From contig NZ_CP113949.1 of the NCBI RefSeq assembly GCF_026810445.1, positions 5,022,001-5,086,000 of the forward strand: 64,000 nucleotides of DNA. Direction: 5' to 3'. The notes below the pieces were generated by a model. That model did no database searches. It was not told where the DNA came from and was given only the letters and a program-made list of their open reading frames with translations. The DNA comes from Pseudomonas sp. BSw22131. GTDB lineage: Bacteria; Pseudomonadota; Gammaproteobacteria; Pseudomonadales; Pseudomonadaceae. Both the position numbers and the translations under genes were made by a program. Within the stretch, counting starts at the first letter, position 1. Each line of letters starts with the position of its first letter. Of this stretch, positions 29,664 to 39,994 are shown piece after piece.

Positions 29664-29783
29664 CTGTAGGAGCGTACGAGCAACGCGAGGCCGCGATCGG
29701 CTGCAAAGCAGTCGTAGAAATATCGGACTCCCCATTTTTGCCAGCGCTGCGCACTGGATCGCGGGCAAGCGCGCACCTACAGG
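29664..29783. repeat. REP pair between accC and prmA
   Basis: CTGTAGGAGCGTACGAGCAA at 29664 and the inverted GATCGCGGGCAAGCGCGCAC (then CTACAGG), ending at 29783. They fill most of the space between the accC terminator and prmA. Confidence 0.75.
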
Positions 29784-29882
29784 TCAAGCGGGCGCTTTGT
29801 TGTTCTTCACGAAACCCGTAAACTTGCCGGTCTTTCGCGGCCTTGCGCCGCCAATCCATTTTCAATTCGAAGGTAATCCGCC

Positions 29883-30761
29883 ATGCCTTGGCTGCAAGTC
29901 CGTCTCGCCATCAGCCCAGAACAAGCCGAAACCTACGAAGACGCATTTCTTGAAGTTGGCGCCGTGTCCGTGACCTTCATGGACGCTGAAGATCAACCCA
30001 TCTTCGAACCCGAACTCAACACCACGCCGCTGTGGTCGCACACACACTTGCTCGCCCTGTTCGAAGCGGACGCCGACGCCGACCAGGTGCTCGCTCACCT
30101 GAAGCTGCTGACCGGCGCAGAGCTGCCTGAACACATGCATGAAGTGATCGAAGATCAGGACTGGGAGCGCAGCTGGATGGATGGCTTCCAGCCGATGCGC
30201 TTCGGTCAGCGCCTGTGGATTGTGCCGAGCTGGCACGCAGCGCCGGAGCCGGACGCGGTCAACCTGCTGCTTGATCCGGGCCTGGCATTTGGCACTGGCA
30301 CGCACCCGACTACAGCGCTGTGCCTGGAGTGGCTGGACGGACAGGATCTCAAGGACTGCAACGTGCTGGATTTCGGTTGCGGCTCAGGGATTCTGGCGAT
30401 TGCCGCCCTGTTGCTCGGCGCCAAAGAGGCCGTCGGTACCGACATCGATGTCCAGGCCCTGGAAGCTTCGCGCGATAACGCCGGTCGCAACAACATCGCG
30501 GCCGAGAGTTTTCCGCTGTACCTTCCTCAAGACTTGCCGAACCAGCCAGCCGATGTGCTGGTGGCGAACATTTTGGCCGGCCCTCTGGTGTCGCTTGCAC
30601 CGCAACTTGCAAGCCTGGTGAAACAGGGCGGTCGTCTGGCGCTGTCAGGCATTCTCTCAGAACAGGGTGATGAGGTAGCCGCCGCCTATGCCGAGACCTT
30701 CGTGCTCGATCCGATCGCCAATCGCGACGGCTGGGTCCGCATTACAGGGCGTCGCCGTTAA
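29883..30761 (+). CDS. prmA: Ribosomal protein L11 methyltransferase PrmA
   Basis: 292 residues, usual length. The N-terminal L11-binding domain begins [20 protein letters not shown]; the catalytic part has [18 protein letters not shown] motif [24 protein letters not shown] and VANILAGPL, all diagnostic of PrmA. It trimethylates amino groups of L11. AAGG precedes the start. Confidence 0.97.
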   Translation: MPWLQVRLAISPEQAETYEDAFLEVGAVSVTFMDAEDQPIFEPELNTTPLWSHTHLLALFEADADADQVLAHLKLLTGAELPEHMHEVIEDQDWERSWMDGFQPMRFGQRLWIVPSWHAAPEPDAVNLLLDPGLAFGTGTHPTTALCLEWLDGQDLKDCNVLDFGCGSGILAIAALLLGAKEAVGTDIDVQALEASRDNAGRNNIAAESFPLYLPQDLPNQPADVLVANILAGPLVSLAPQLASLVKQGGRLALSGILSEQGDEVAAAYAETFVLDPIANRDGWVRITGRRR

Positions 30762-30818
30762 TGGCCCACAGCGTAGTCAATAACCATAAGGCGCTAGCGT
30801 GAACCCCCGGATACCCGC

Positions 30819-32288
30819 ATGACCGACAGTTTCGTTACCCAGTGTCCGCACTGCCAGACCAGTTTTCGTGTCAGCCACGCCCAATTGAGCGTGGCTCGCG
30901 GCGTGGTGCGTTGCGGCTCATGCCTCCAGGTGTTCAACGCGGCGAAACAACTATTGGAACAACGGGCATCCGATACTCAAACACCTGCACCTTCGACACC
31001 CACTGTTGAAACCGCACCGCCTGCCGCACTGCCCGCAACACTTCCAGTGCTGGCAGAAGCACAGCCCGCGCACCCGACCCAGGCACCCGCACTTCCAGAC
31101 GTCATCGTGCCGCCCACCGCGCTGGTTACTCAACCCGCGCCACGGCAACTGGACGTCGATAGCCTTGACCTGGATGATCTGGATGTCGAGCTGGCGCGAC
31201 TGGAGCAGCGAGAGATCCAGTTGCCTGAATCGTTTGGGCGGGCGGGCAACCGGCGCGACGTCGATCACGTCGAGTCCATGAGTGCACATCGCGGCGATCC
31301 CGCGCACGAGGACTGGAACGAAGACCTGGCCAACGATGACGTCGATCATCTCCCGCAGTTGCATGCCAAAGTTATCGACCCGCGCGAAGACGATGCACGA
31401 CTCGACACACCGTTCGAATCCGACGACGCTGACCTGCATACGCGTGATGATCACCGCACTGAACCTTCCTTCTCCTCCAGGCTAGACGACCTGGACGACG
31501 AGCCCGCGAACCCGCGTCCGTTCTTGGACCGAGAGCTGGACGATGAACACAACATCAACCCCGGCCACAGTTTTGGTCACGCCCGCGACACCGACGAGGC
31601 ATTCGAGCGCAAGGGGGAACGCCGCGAACGCTTCTCCGCGCTGGAAGGTGACGATGCGCATCGTGAGCATCAGGACGATGATGATCTCGCCCGGCGGACC
31701 AAGCGCAGTCGCAGTCGCAACCGCAATGAGCCCGGCCTGCGTGACGAGGCCCTGCTCGACCTGATGGACGATCCCCTGCAACTGGACTGGCAAAAGCCCA
31801 AGCCGCGCTGGGGCCGTCGAATGCTGTGGTTACTGTTGGTGCTGGTTGCCTTGGGCGCCCTCGCCGGCCAGTACGTCTGGTATCACTTCGAGGAACTTGC
31901 CCGCCAGGATCAGTACCGCCCTATCCTCCAGGAACTCTGCCCTCAACTGGGTTGCAAGGTGCCGTCCAAGGTCGACATCAAGCTGCTCAAAAGCAGCAAT
32001 CTGGTGGTGCGCAGTCATCCTGAGTTTCAGGGCGCGCTGGTGGTGGATGCGATTATTTACAACCGCGCCTCGTTTTCTCAACCGTTCCCGTTGCTGGAAT
32101 TGCGTTTCGCTGACACGGGCGGTCAGCTCATCGCCAGCCGTAGCTTCAAACCGGCCGAGTACCTGAGCGGTGAACTGGCCGGCAAGGAAGAAATGCCGCC
32201 GCAAACGCCTATTCATATCGCGCTCGACATCCTCGATCCAGGTACGAAAGCGGTGAATTACAGCTTGAGTTTTCGCTCGCCAGAGTGA
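30819..32288 (+). CDS. Zinc-ribbon / DUF3426 membrane protein
   Basis: 489 residues. The MJ0042-type zinc ribbon at the N terminus has two CxxC pairs (QCPHCQTSF and VRCGSCLQVF). A long low-complexity acidic middle (about 60-325) is rich in Asp, His and Arg. One transmembrane helix (RMLWLLLVLVALGALAGQYV, about 338-357) is followed by a DUF3426 domain, presumably periplasmic. The family is widespread between prmA and dusB in pseudomonads; function is unknown. The length of the acidic linker, with many DD and DDD clusters, is the notable feature. Confidence 0.88.
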   Translation: MTDSFVTQCPHCQTSFRVSHAQLSVARGVVRCGSCLQVFNAAKQLLEQRASDTQTPAPSTPTVETAPPAALPATLPVLAEAQPAHPTQAPALPDVIVPPTALVTQPAPRQLDVDSLDLDDLDVELARLEQREIQLPESFGRAGNRRDVDHVESMSAHRGDPAHEDWNEDLANDDVDHLPQLHAKVIDPREDDARLDTPFESDDADLHTRDDHRTEPSFSSRLDDLDDEPANPRPFLDRELDDEHNINPGHSFGHARDTDEAFERKGERRERFSALEGDDAHREHQDDDDLARRTKRSRSRNRNEPGLRDEALLDLMDDPLQLDWQKPKPRWGRRMLWLLLVLVALGALAGQYVWYHFEELARQDQYRPILQELCPQLGCKVPSKVDIKLLKSSNLVVRSHPEFQGALVVDAIIYNRASFSQPFPLLELRFADTGGQLIASRSFKPAEYLSGELAGKEEMPPQTPIHIALDILDPGTKAVNYSLSFRSPE

Positions 32289-32559
32289 CGGTAAAACCTG
32301 AAAAGGCACAGTGGCGCGCACTGCAATGCAGCACGCCATTGACGAAAACGCGGCGGCAGGTTCATGACAATGCGCGGCACAACCAAACTGTTTGTGATAA
32401 GCCGTCAACTGTTCAGATTTTATCCAATTCAGCCTTTATCCAGTCATCGAGAGCGGGTATCATGCCCACCCTTTTTCATACTCTGGGTCCCGTCTGAATT
32501 GCTGTTGAAGCATATTTTGGACCAGGCCCCGTGATTCGGCCCCACAACAGGCACACCCT

Positions 32560-33573
32560 ATGTCGGCGGTACGCATCGGCCCATATACATTGCAAAACGG
32601 CTTGATCCTCGCCCCGATGGCAGGAGTCACAGACCAGCCATTCCGCCAGCTTTGCCGCCGACTCGGCGCAGGCCTGGTGGTTTCGGAAATGGTCACCAGT
32701 GACATGAGCCTGTGGAACAGCCGCAAGTCGCGGCTGCGCATGATCCACGAAGGTGATCCCGAGCCGCGCTCGGTGCAGATCGCCGGTGGGGATCCGCAAA
32801 TGCTCGCAGACGCGGCACGCGCAAACGTTGAGTTTGGCGCACAGATTATCGACATCAACATGGGCTGCCCGGCAAAGAAGGTCTGCAACAAGGCCGCGGG
32901 CTCTGCGTTGTTGAAGGATGAACAGTTAGTGACCGAAATCCTGCAGGCCGTCGTTGGCGCAGTCGATGTGCCGGTCACGCTGAAGATTCGCACCGGCTGG
33001 GACAGGGCGAACAAAAACGGTCTCACGGTCGCGAAAATCGCCGAGCAAGCCGGAATCACGGCGCTGGCGGTCCATGGCCGGACACGTGCAGATCTCTACA
33101 CCGGTGAAGCGGAGTACGACACGATTGCTGCCATCAAACAGGCAGTGTCGATTCCTGTATTTGCCAATGGCGATATCGATTCACCCGAAAAGGCGCGGTA
33201 CGTGCTGCAGGCAACCGGTGCCGATGGACTGTTGATTGGTCGGGCCGCCCAAGGGCGACCGTGGATTTTTCGTGAGATAGAACACTACCTGCGCACCGGG
33301 GAAAAACTCCCTGCGCCGCAGCTCAGTGAAGTGGAACGCATTCTGCTAGAGCATCTGGCCGCGCTTCATACTTTCTATGGTGACGTGCTGGGCGTGCGCA
33401 TTGCGCGCAAGCATGTCGGCTGGTATCTCGCAACCTTGCCGGGCGCCAAGGAGTTTCGTGCCCAGTTCAATCGTTTGGAAGAGACGGAAGCACAGTGCGC
33501 CAACGTTCGGGAATTCTTTCTTGAACGAGAAAAAAGCCCTGATGCAGGGCACGAACAAGAGGTGGCCGCATGA
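32560..33573 (+). CDS. dusB: tRNA-dihydrouridine synthase DusB
   Basis: 337 residues. Flavin-dependent TIM barrel with [41 protein letters not shown] (catalytic Cys in KVCNK) and the FMN-phosphate loop [11 protein letters not shown]...[13 protein letters not shown]. It reduces uridines in the tRNA D-loop. The stop overlaps the fis start, forming the classical dusB-fis operon. Upstream, at about 32457, is a GCGGGTATCATGCC sequence that looks like an extended -10 region. Confidence 0.96.
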   Translation: MSAVRIGPYTLQNGLILAPMAGVTDQPFRQLCRRLGAGLVVSEMVTSDMSLWNSRKSRLRMIHEGDPEPRSVQIAGGDPQMLADAARANVEFGAQIIDINMGCPAKKVCNKAAGSALLKDEQLVTEILQAVVGAVDVPVTLKIRTGWDRANKNGLTVAKIAEQAGITALAVHGRTRADLYTGEAEYDTIAAIKQAVSIPVFANGDIDSPEKARYVLQATGADGLLIGRAAQGRPWIFREIEHYLRTGEKLPAPQLSEVERILLEHLAALHTFYGDVLGVRIARKHVGWYLATLPGAKEFRAQFNRLEETEAQCANVREFFLEREKSPDAGHEQEVAA

Positions 33574-33890
33574 CGATGATGACAGAGACTTTAGTGAGTG
33601 GAACGACACCTGTGAGCGACAACGTCAATTTGAAACAGCACCTCAATACGCCGAGCGAAGAGGGTCAAACCTTGCGCGGCAGCGTTGAGAAGGCGCTGCA
33701 TAATTATTTCGCTCACCTTGAAGGTGCCGCCGTCACTGACGTCTACAACCTGGTGCTGTCGGAAGTCGAAGCCCCGCTGCTCGAGTGCGTGATGAACTAC
33801 GTCAAGGGCAACCAGACCAAGGCCTCCGAGCTGCTCGGGCTGAACCGCGGCACCCTGCGCAAGAAACTCAAGCAGTACGACCTGCTGTAA
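33570..33890 (+). CDS. fis: DNA-binding protein Fis
   Basis: 106 residues. The C-terminal HTH is intact ([22 protein letters not shown]) and matches enteric Fis almost residue for residue. Three Met codons lie at the beginning (MTMMTE), so the real start may be up to 4 codons later. Fis bends DNA and modulates growth-phase transcription. The ATGA overlap with dusB implies translational coupling. Confidence 0.96.
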   Translation: MTMMTETLVSGTTPVSDNVNLKQHLNTPSEEGQTLRGSVEKALHNYFAHLEGAAVTDVYNLVLSEVEAPLLECVMNYVKGNQTKASELLGLNRGTLRKKLKQYDLL

Positions 33891-33902
33891 GCATTTAAAA
33901 CA

Positions 33903-33938
33903 GAAAAGCGACCTCACTTCATTGCGGTCGTTTTTTTT
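33903..33938 (+). terminator. Intrinsic terminator after fis
   Basis: Short stem CGACC/GGTCG (33909-33913 with 33926-33930), with A residues before it and eight T residues after it. The T tract ends about 30 nt before the purH start, so it ends dusB-fis transcription or tunes read-through into purH. Confidence 0.82.
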
Positions 33939-33969
33939 GCTGACCCTTTTGCTTTTGATGGAAGTTGAG

Positions 33970-35577
33970 ATGACCGACCAGACTACCCGCCTGCCGATCC
34001 GCCGCGCGTTGATCAGCGTTTCCGACAAGACCGGGATCCTTGAATTTGCACGCGAACTCGAAGCCATGGGCGTCGAAATCCTCTCTACGGGTGGCACGTT
34101 CAAACTGCTCAAGGACAACGGCGTTGCTGCGGTAGAAGTGGCGGATTACACCGGTTTTGCGGAAATGATGGACGGCCGGGTCAAGACCCTGCACCCCAAG
34201 ATCCACGGCGGAATCCTTGGCCGTCGTGGCATCGACGACGCCATCATGAGCGAGCACGGCATCAAGCCGATTGATCTGGTTGCGGTCAATCTCTACCCTT
34301 TCGAAGCCACCGTTTCCAAGCCCGGTTGCGACCTGCCGACCGCCATTGAAAACATCGACATTGGCGGGCCGACCATGGTCCGCTCCGCCGCGAAAAACCA
34401 CAAAGATGTGGCCATCGTGGTCAACGCTGGCGACTACACCAAAGTGTTGGAAAGCCTAAAGGCAGGCGGCCTGACCTACGCTCAGCGTTTCGACCTGATG
34501 CTCAAGGCGTTCGAGCACACCGCAGCCTACGACGGCATGATCGCCAACTATCTGGGCAGCGTTGACCAAACCGTCGACACCCTGAGCACCGAAGGCCGCA
34601 GCGAGTTTCCGCGCACCTTCAACAGCCAGTTCATCAAGACGCAGGAAATGCGCTACGGCGAGAACCCGCACCAGAGCGCGGCGTTCTACGTTGAAGCCAA
34701 GCCAGCGGAAATCGGTATCGCCACCGCCACTCAGTTGCAGGGCAAAGAGCTGTCATTCAACAACGTGGCCGATACCGACGCCGCCCTTGAATGCGTAAAA
34801 AGCTTCGTCAAGCCAGCCTGCGTCATTGTCAAGCACGCCAACCCTTGCGGCGTGGCCGTTGCCCTGGATGCCGAAGGCGGCATTCGTCAGGCTTACGAAC
34901 TGGCTTACGCCACCGACAGTGAGTCGGCCTTTGGCGGGATCATTGCCTTCAACCGTGAACTGGACGTTGAGACGGCCAAAGCCATCGTCGAGCGTCAGTT
35001 CGTTGAAGTCATCATTGCGCCGAGCGTGAGCGCCGACGCTCAGGCTGTCATCGCCAGCAAAGCAAACGTGCGCCTGTTGATTACCGGCCAATGGGCTGCA
35101 GAACGTGGTGCGGCGTGGGACTACAAACGCGTCAACGGCGGACTGTTGGTACAGAGCCGCGATATCGGCATGATCACCGCCGATGACTTGAAAGTCGTGA
35201 CTCAGCGCGCACCCAGCGAGCAGGAAATTCACGACCTGATCTTCGCCTGGAAAGTCGCCAAATACGTCAAATCCAACGCCATCGTCTACGCCAGGAATCG
35301 TCAGACCATCGGTGTCGGCGCAGGCCAGATGAGCCGGGTCAACTCGGCGCGCATAGCAGCAATCAAGGCAGAGCACGCAGGTTTGCAGGTGCAGGGCGCG
35401 GTTATGGCGTCAGACGCTTTCTTCCCGTTCCGTGACGGCATCGACAACGCTGCCAAGGTAGGGATTACCGCAGTCATCCAGCCAGGCGGCTCGATGCGTG
35501 ACAGCGAAGTGATTGCAGCGGCAGATGAAGCCGGCATCGCGATGGTGTTCACAGGTATGCGCCATTTCCGGCACTGA
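33970..35577 (+). CDS. purH: Bifunctional AICAR transformylase/IMP cyclohydrolase PurH
   Basis: 535 residues from ATG behind GGAAGTTGAG. The N-terminal IMP cyclohydrolase has [27 protein letters not shown] and [11 protein letters not shown]. The transformylase has [13 protein letters not shown] [24 protein letters not shown] and [12 protein letters not shown]. It performs the last two steps of IMP synthesis. purD follows after 167 nt of repeat DNA. Confidence 0.97.
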   Translation: MTDQTTRLPIRRALISVSDKTGILEFARELEAMGVEILSTGGTFKLLKDNGVAAVEVADYTGFAEMMDGRVKTLHPKIHGGILGRRGIDDAIMSEHGIKPIDLVAVNLYPFEATVSKPGCDLPTAIENIDIGGPTMVRSAAKNHKDVAIVVNAGDYTKVLESLKAGGLTYAQRFDLMLKAFEHTAAYDGMIANYLGSVDQTVDTLSTEGRSEFPRTFNSQFIKTQEMRYGENPHQSAAFYVEAKPAEIGIATATQLQGKELSFNNVADTDAALECVKSFVKPACVIVKHANPCGVAVALDAEGGIRQAYELAYATDSESAFGGIIAFNRELDVETAKAIVERQFVEVIIAPSVSADAQAVIASKANVRLLITGQWAAERGAAWDYKRVNGGLLVQSRDIGMITADDLKVVTQRAPSEQEIHDLIFAWKVAKYVKSNAIVYARNRQTIGVGAGQMSRVNSARIAAIKAEHAGLQVQGAVMASDAFFPFRDGIDNAAKVGITAVIQPGGSMRDSEVIAAADEAGIAMVFTGMRHFRH

Positions 35578-35593
35578 ATGCAGCTATAAGTCT

Positions 35594-35730
35594 CAAGCTG
35601 TAAGCGGCAAGAAAAAGCAGACGGGTGTCGCACTTTCTTGCCACTGCAGCTTTAAAAATTCAAAGCCGTGAGCCGCAGTTGAAAGCCGCACGATCCGCTT
35701 TTACTTGCTGCTTGTAGCTTACAGCTTCTC
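35594..35730. repeat. Inverted AAGCTGTAAGC-type repeat between purH and purD
   Basis: CAAGCTGTAAGCGGCAAG at 35594 and the reverse complement of GCTGCTTGTAGCTTACAGCT at about 35708-35727 form an imperfect inverted pair about 90 nt apart. It is built from short AAGC(T/G)(G/A)CAAG-like units. It is different from the REP elements elsewhere in the window and ends just ahead of the purD ribosome site (GAAGGAG). Confidence 0.65.
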
Positions 35731-35744
35731 CGAAGGAGTCTGAT

Positions 35745-37040
35745 TTGAACGTATTGATCATTGGCAGCGGCGGCCGTGAACACGCTCTGGCGTGGAAGGT
35801 TGCACAGGACCCACGCGTACAGAAGGTGTTTGTTGCGCCCGGCAACGCTGGCTCGGCCACGGAAGCGAAGTGTGAAAACGTTGATATCGACGTGCTGGCA
35901 CTGGAGCAACTGGCTGACTTCGCCGAAAAGAACGTTTCCCTCACTATCGTTGGCCCGGAAGTGCCGTTGGTGGCTGGCGTGGTTGATCTGTTCCGCGCTC
36001 GTGGCCTGGACTGCTTCGGTCCAACCGCCGCCGCCGCGCAGCTCGAAGGTTCCAAAGCCTTCACCAAGGATTTCCTCGCCCGGCACAAGATTCCGACTGC
36101 CGATTACCAGAACTTCACCGAGATCGAGCCTGCACTGGCTTACCTGCGCGACAAAGGCGCACCGATCGTGATCAAGGCTGACGGTCTGGCAGCGGGCAAA
36201 GGCGTGATCGTCGCCATGACATTGTCTGAGGCCGAAGACGCGGTCCGCGACATGCTCGCGGGCAATGCATTCGGTGATGCCGGTTCTCGCGTAGTGATCG
36301 AGGAATTTCTCGACGGCGAAGAAGCCAGTTTCATCGTCATGGTCGACGGCAAGAATGTGCTGCCAATGGCGACCAGCCAGGACCACAAGCGCGTTGGCGA
36401 CGGCGACAGCGGCCCGAATACTGGCGGCATGGGGGCTTACTCCCCGGCTCCGGTGGTGACTGCCGAAGTCCATCAGCGGGTCATGGATCTGGTGATATGG
36501 CCGACCGTCCGGGGTATGGCTGAGGAAGGCAACATTTATACCGGCTTCCTCTATGCTGGTCTCATGATCGACAAGGCCGGGAACCCGAAGGTTATTGAAT
36601 TCAACTGCCGCTTTGGCGATCCTGAAACCCAGCCAGTCATGCTGCGTCTGCAGTCGAGCCTGGTTTTGTTGATCGAAGCTGCGCTCGCGCAGGCGCTGGA
36701 CAAAGTGGAGGCACAATGGGACCCGCGTCCGAGCCTGGGCATCGTGCTTGCAGCGGGCGGCTACCCTGGGGATTACGCCAAGGGCGCGGTGATTGGCGGG
36801 CTGGATGCAGCGGCCGCCTTGCCCGGTAAAGTGTTCCACGCAGGCACCTCTCTCAAGGACGGTCAGGTCGTGACCTCGGGTGGTCGCGTGTTGTGCGCCA
36901 CCGCATTGGGCGACAGCGTCAGCGATGCGCAAAAACAGGCGTATGCACTGGCTTCGAAGATTGAATGGGAAGGTTGTTTCTACCGCACCGACATTGGCTA
37001 TCGCGCCATTGCCCGTGAAACCGGCGAAAACCTGGGGTAA
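35745..37040 (+). CDS. purD: Phosphoribosylamine-glycine ligase PurD
   Basis: 431 residues. It starts at TTG behind GAAGGAGTCTGA; the product then begins MNVLIIGSGGREHALAWK as expected for the family. ATP-grasp features are IVIKADGLAAGKGVIVA, MGAYSPAP and VIEFNCRFGDPETQ. It adds glycine to 5-phosphoribosylamine in purine synthesis. Confidence 0.97.
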   Translation: MNVLIIGSGGREHALAWKVAQDPRVQKVFVAPGNAGSATEAKCENVDIDVLALEQLADFAEKNVSLTIVGPEVPLVAGVVDLFRARGLDCFGPTAAAAQLEGSKAFTKDFLARHKIPTADYQNFTEIEPALAYLRDKGAPIVIKADGLAAGKGVIVAMTLSEAEDAVRDMLAGNAFGDAGSRVVIEEFLDGEEASFIVMVDGKNVLPMATSQDHKRVGDGDSGPNTGGMGAYSPAPVVTAEVHQRVMDLVIWPTVRGMAEEGNIYTGFLYAGLMIDKAGNPKVIEFNCRFGDPETQPVMLRLQSSLVLLIEAALAQALDKVEAQWDPRPSLGIVLAAGGYPGDYAKGAVIGGLDAAAALPGKVFHAGTSLKDGQVVTSGGRVLCATALGDSVSDAQKQAYALASKIEWEGCFYRTDIGYRAIARETGENLG

Positions 37041-37047
37041 ACCTGAG

Positions 37048-37080
37048 TCAGGCTGGTTTTTGCGGTCCAGACCAGCCTGA
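37048..37080. terminator. Inverted repeat after purD
   Basis: TCAGGCTGGT and ACCAGCCTGA form a perfect 10-bp stem around a 13-nt loop, 7 nt after the purD stop. No T tract follows on the plus strand, so it may be a weak or Rho-assisted terminator, or a 3'-end stabilising hairpin. Confidence 0.55.
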
Positions 37081-37132
37081 ACATCCAGTGCCGCCCAGAG
37101 TTAAATAGCCTCATTCATGAAGGGATTTCGCC

Positions 37133-39928
37133 GTGCGCTGGCTCAGGATTGCCACAGGATTGATCGTCACACTGCTGACTTTGCTCTGCACGCCCATGGC
37201 GAGCGCCGAAGTCAGTGCAGGATGGTCGACGCTCGTCGACGATCAGGCAAACCTTCAGCTCAGTGACGTTCGCTCATCCCATTATGAAACCCAGTTCAGC
37301 CCCGTCGAACTCGATAAGGTGCGAGCGGCTGGCCGCGATGCGGCGCTGTGGCTGCACTATCAGCTACAGCCTGCCGGCCACGAACAGCTGTTGCGTATCT
37401 TTGCGCCGGACCTGGCCACCGTTGACATGTATGTGCTCGACGGCCAAAACCTCATCGATCACTCGCGCACCGGCAACGATATCCCTCGCACTGATCAACC
37501 CTTGCCCTCGGTTGATTTCCTGCTGCCGATACCGCAAAGCGAACGCCCGCTCGATATTTTTCTAAGGCTCAAATCCGAGCAGGAACTGCGCCCCAACATC
37601 ACGCTGCAATCCGCCATTTCAGCCGCAGCCGACGAACGTCAGCCGCTGGTGCTCGGCCTGTTCTTCGGTGCGCTGGCGATGTTGATCCTGCAAAACCTCA
37701 TCCGTTTTGCACAAGTTCGTTCGATCAGCAGCCTGTGGCTCGCCGCCTGTGAGGCGTTTCTGGGCTTGAGCGCGATGCTGTTGCTCAACCTCCAGGCACC
37801 CTGGCTTATCCGCTGGCACCTGGCACAAACACCGAGCGCGCACATCGCACTGTTGATAGCGGCGGCAACAGGGCTGCTGTTCGCTCATTGCTTCTTCGTG
37901 CAGCGCGGCGTCGAAACGCTGAACCGCTTGCTCATGGCCGTGCTACTGATCGTAGGGTTCGGCGGATTGCTGGTGTTGTTCGTCGACACGCTGCCGCTCA
38001 ACGTCCTGACCTTTTTGCTGGTCGCCAGCACCGTGCTGACCATCACGCTGGTGTCCATCTACCACCTGCAAAAAGGCTACGCGCCGGCACGCCCGTTCGT
38101 GATCTCGATGATCGTTTTCAACCTCGGTTGTCTGGTGGTCCTCCCTGCGCTGCTTTGGCTGACGAGCATCCCCGCGCAACCGCTGATTATCGGTCTGCTG
38201 GGGATCTTCTGTATGTGCGGGCTGCTGATGAGCGTCGCCCTGAGCGAACGTCATCGCAGCATCACCGAAGACAATTTCAGCATCAGTCGTGAACTTGCAG
38301 CGAGCACTGCCGAGATCAACGCGAAGGCCGAGTTCCTGGCAAAAATCAGTCATGAAATCCGTACCCCCATGAACGGCGTACTGGGCATGACCGAGTTGCT
38401 GCTGGGAACGCCCCTGTCGGTCAAACAGCGCGACTACGTGCAGACCATCCACAGCGCCGGCAATGAGCTACTGACGCTGATCAACGAAATTCTCGACATC
38501 TCCAAGCTGGAGTCCGGGCAGATCGAACTCGACGATGTGCAGTTCGACTTGAACGCAATGATCGAAGACTGCCTCAGTATTTTCCGCGCCAAGGCCGAAC
38601 AGCAGAGCGTGGAACTGATCAGCTTCATCCAGCCGCAGGTGCCGCGAGTCATCAGCGGTGACCCCACTCGCTTGCGCCAGACGCTGCTGAGCCTGTTGGA
38701 AAACGCTCTCAGGAAGACCGACGAAGGCGAGATCCTGCTAGTGGTTGCGCTGGACTCCCGCGGCGGCAAACCGCGCCTGCGCATCGCCGTGCAAGACAGC
38801 GGCACGCCCCTGACCGGCAAAGAACGTGATGCCTTACTGCACGCTGAACTGCACAGCAAGAACTTCCTGGCAGCGAGTAAAGTCGGCGGCCACCTTGGGC
38901 TGGTGATCGCGCGGCAACTGATCCTGTTGATGAACGGGGAATTCGGTATTCAGAACGGCAGTAATCAGGGCAGCACGTTGTGGCTGAGCCTGCCGCTGGA
39001 CCCGGACCGCCTTGAGCAACCAACCGCAGACCTTGACGGGCCGCTCCAGGGCGCACGGGTGCTGGTGGTCGATGACAACGACACATGCCGCAAAGTGCTG
39101 GTGCAGCAATGCAGCGCCTGGGGTTTAAATGTCAGTGCCGTGCCGTCCGGCAAAGAAGCGCTGGCATTGCTGCGGACCAAAGCGCATCTGCGCGATTATT
39201 TCGACATCGTCCTGCTCGACCAGAACATGCCCGGCATGACCGGCATGCAGCTCGCAGCGAAGATCAAGGAAGACCCGAGCCTCAATCACGACATCCTCCT
39301 GATCATGCTGACCGGGATCAGCAATGCGCCGAGCAAAGTCATTGCACGCAACGCCGGCATCAAGCGCATCCTCGCCAAGCCAGTGGCCGGCTACACACTC
39401 AAGACAACGCTCGCAGACGAACTGAATCAGCGCAACAAGGGGCAGGCGCCCTACCTGCCTATGCCGCTCATTAATTCGGAAATCGATGTACCCAGCGATT
39501 TCCGCATTCTGGTAGCAGAAGACAACAGCATCTCCACCAAGGTGATTCGCGGGATGCTGGGCAAACTCAATCTTCAGCCAGACACCGCCAGCAACGGCGA
39601 GGAAGCGCTGCGGGCCATGAAAGCGCAACGTTACGATCTGGTGCTGATGGATTGCGAAATGCCGATTCTCGACGGGTTCTCGGCTACCCAGCAACTGCGC
39701 GCATGGGAGGTTGGTAACCAGCGGGTGCGAACGCCGGTGGTGGCATTGACCGCGCACATTCTGACCGAGCACAAGGACCGCGCCCGTCAATCGGGCATGG
39801 ACGGTCACATGGCCAAACCTGTCGAACTTTCTCAGCTGCGTGAGCTGGTCGAACACTGGGTTGAGCAGCGAGCGATCAGTCAGGCCAACGCCGAAGCGGC
39901 TGATCGGGATCGTTACCAGCAAAACTGA
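37133..39928 (+). CDS. retS: Hybrid sensor kinase RetS
   Basis: 931 residues from a GTG start. Signal sequence (1-25), periplasmic 7TMR-DISMED2 domain (about 30-165), seven membrane helices (about 180-375), HisKA with H407 in AKISHEIRTPMNG, an HATPase domain that is divergent (QDSGTPLTGKERD; GGHLGLVIARQL), then two receivers with Asp in IVLLDQNMPGMTG and LVLMDCEMPILDG. The architecture and the purD-side location match RetS of P. aeruginosa. RetS restrains GacS and thereby RsmY/RsmZ, favouring the acute mode and repressing biofilm and T6SS. The extracellular ligand site cannot be judged here. Confidence 0.93.
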   Translation: MRWLRIATGLIVTLLTLLCTPMASAEVSAGWSTLVDDQANLQLSDVRSSHYETQFSPVELDKVRAAGRDAALWLHYQLQPAGHEQLLRIFAPDLATVDMYVLDGQNLIDHSRTGNDIPRTDQPLPSVDFLLPIPQSERPLDIFLRLKSEQELRPNITLQSAISAAADERQPLVLGLFFGALAMLILQNLIRFAQVRSISSLWLAACEAFLGLSAMLLLNLQAPWLIRWHLAQTPSAHIALLIAAATGLLFAHCFFVQRGVETLNRLLMAVLLIVGFGGLLVLFVDTLPLNVLTFLLVASTVLTITLVSIYHLQKGYAPARPFVISMIVFNLGCLVVLPALLWLTSIPAQPLIIGLLGIFCMCGLLMSVALSERHRSITEDNFSISRELAASTAEINAKAEFLAKISHEIRTPMNGVLGMTELLLGTPLSVKQRDYVQTIHSAGNELLTLINEILDISKLESGQIELDDVQFDLNAMIEDCLSIFRAKAEQQSVELISFIQPQVPRVISGDPTRLRQTLLSLLENALRKTDEGEILLVVALDSRGGKPRLRIAVQDSGTPLTGKERDALLHAELHSKNFLAASKVGGHLGLVIARQLILLMNGEFGIQNGSNQGSTLWLSLPLDPDRLEQPTADLDGPLQGARVLVVDDNDTCRKVLVQQCSAWGLNVSAVPSGKEALALLRTKAHLRDYFDIVLLDQNMPGMTGMQLAAKIKEDPSLNHDILLIMLTGISNAPSKVIARNAGIKRILAKPVAGYTLKTTLADELNQRNKGQAPYLPMPLINSEIDVPSDFRILVAEDNSISTKVIRGMLGKLNLQPDTASNGEEALRAMKAQRYDLVLMDCEMPILDGFSATQQLRAWEVGNQRVRTPVVALTAHILTEHKDRARQSGMDGHMAKPVELSQLRELVEHWVEQRAISQANAEAADRDRYQQN

Positions 39929-39994
39929 CAGGTCAACGGCTGGCATCGCCTGATAGACTCCGCGACGTCCTTAATTGCCGCGCAGGCTCAAACC

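Noticed and set aside
35652..36932. 426-residue minus-strand frame opposite purD
   Set aside because: Antisense shadow of purD with no recognisable domain; the same applies to the long frame opposite dxs (61517-62521).
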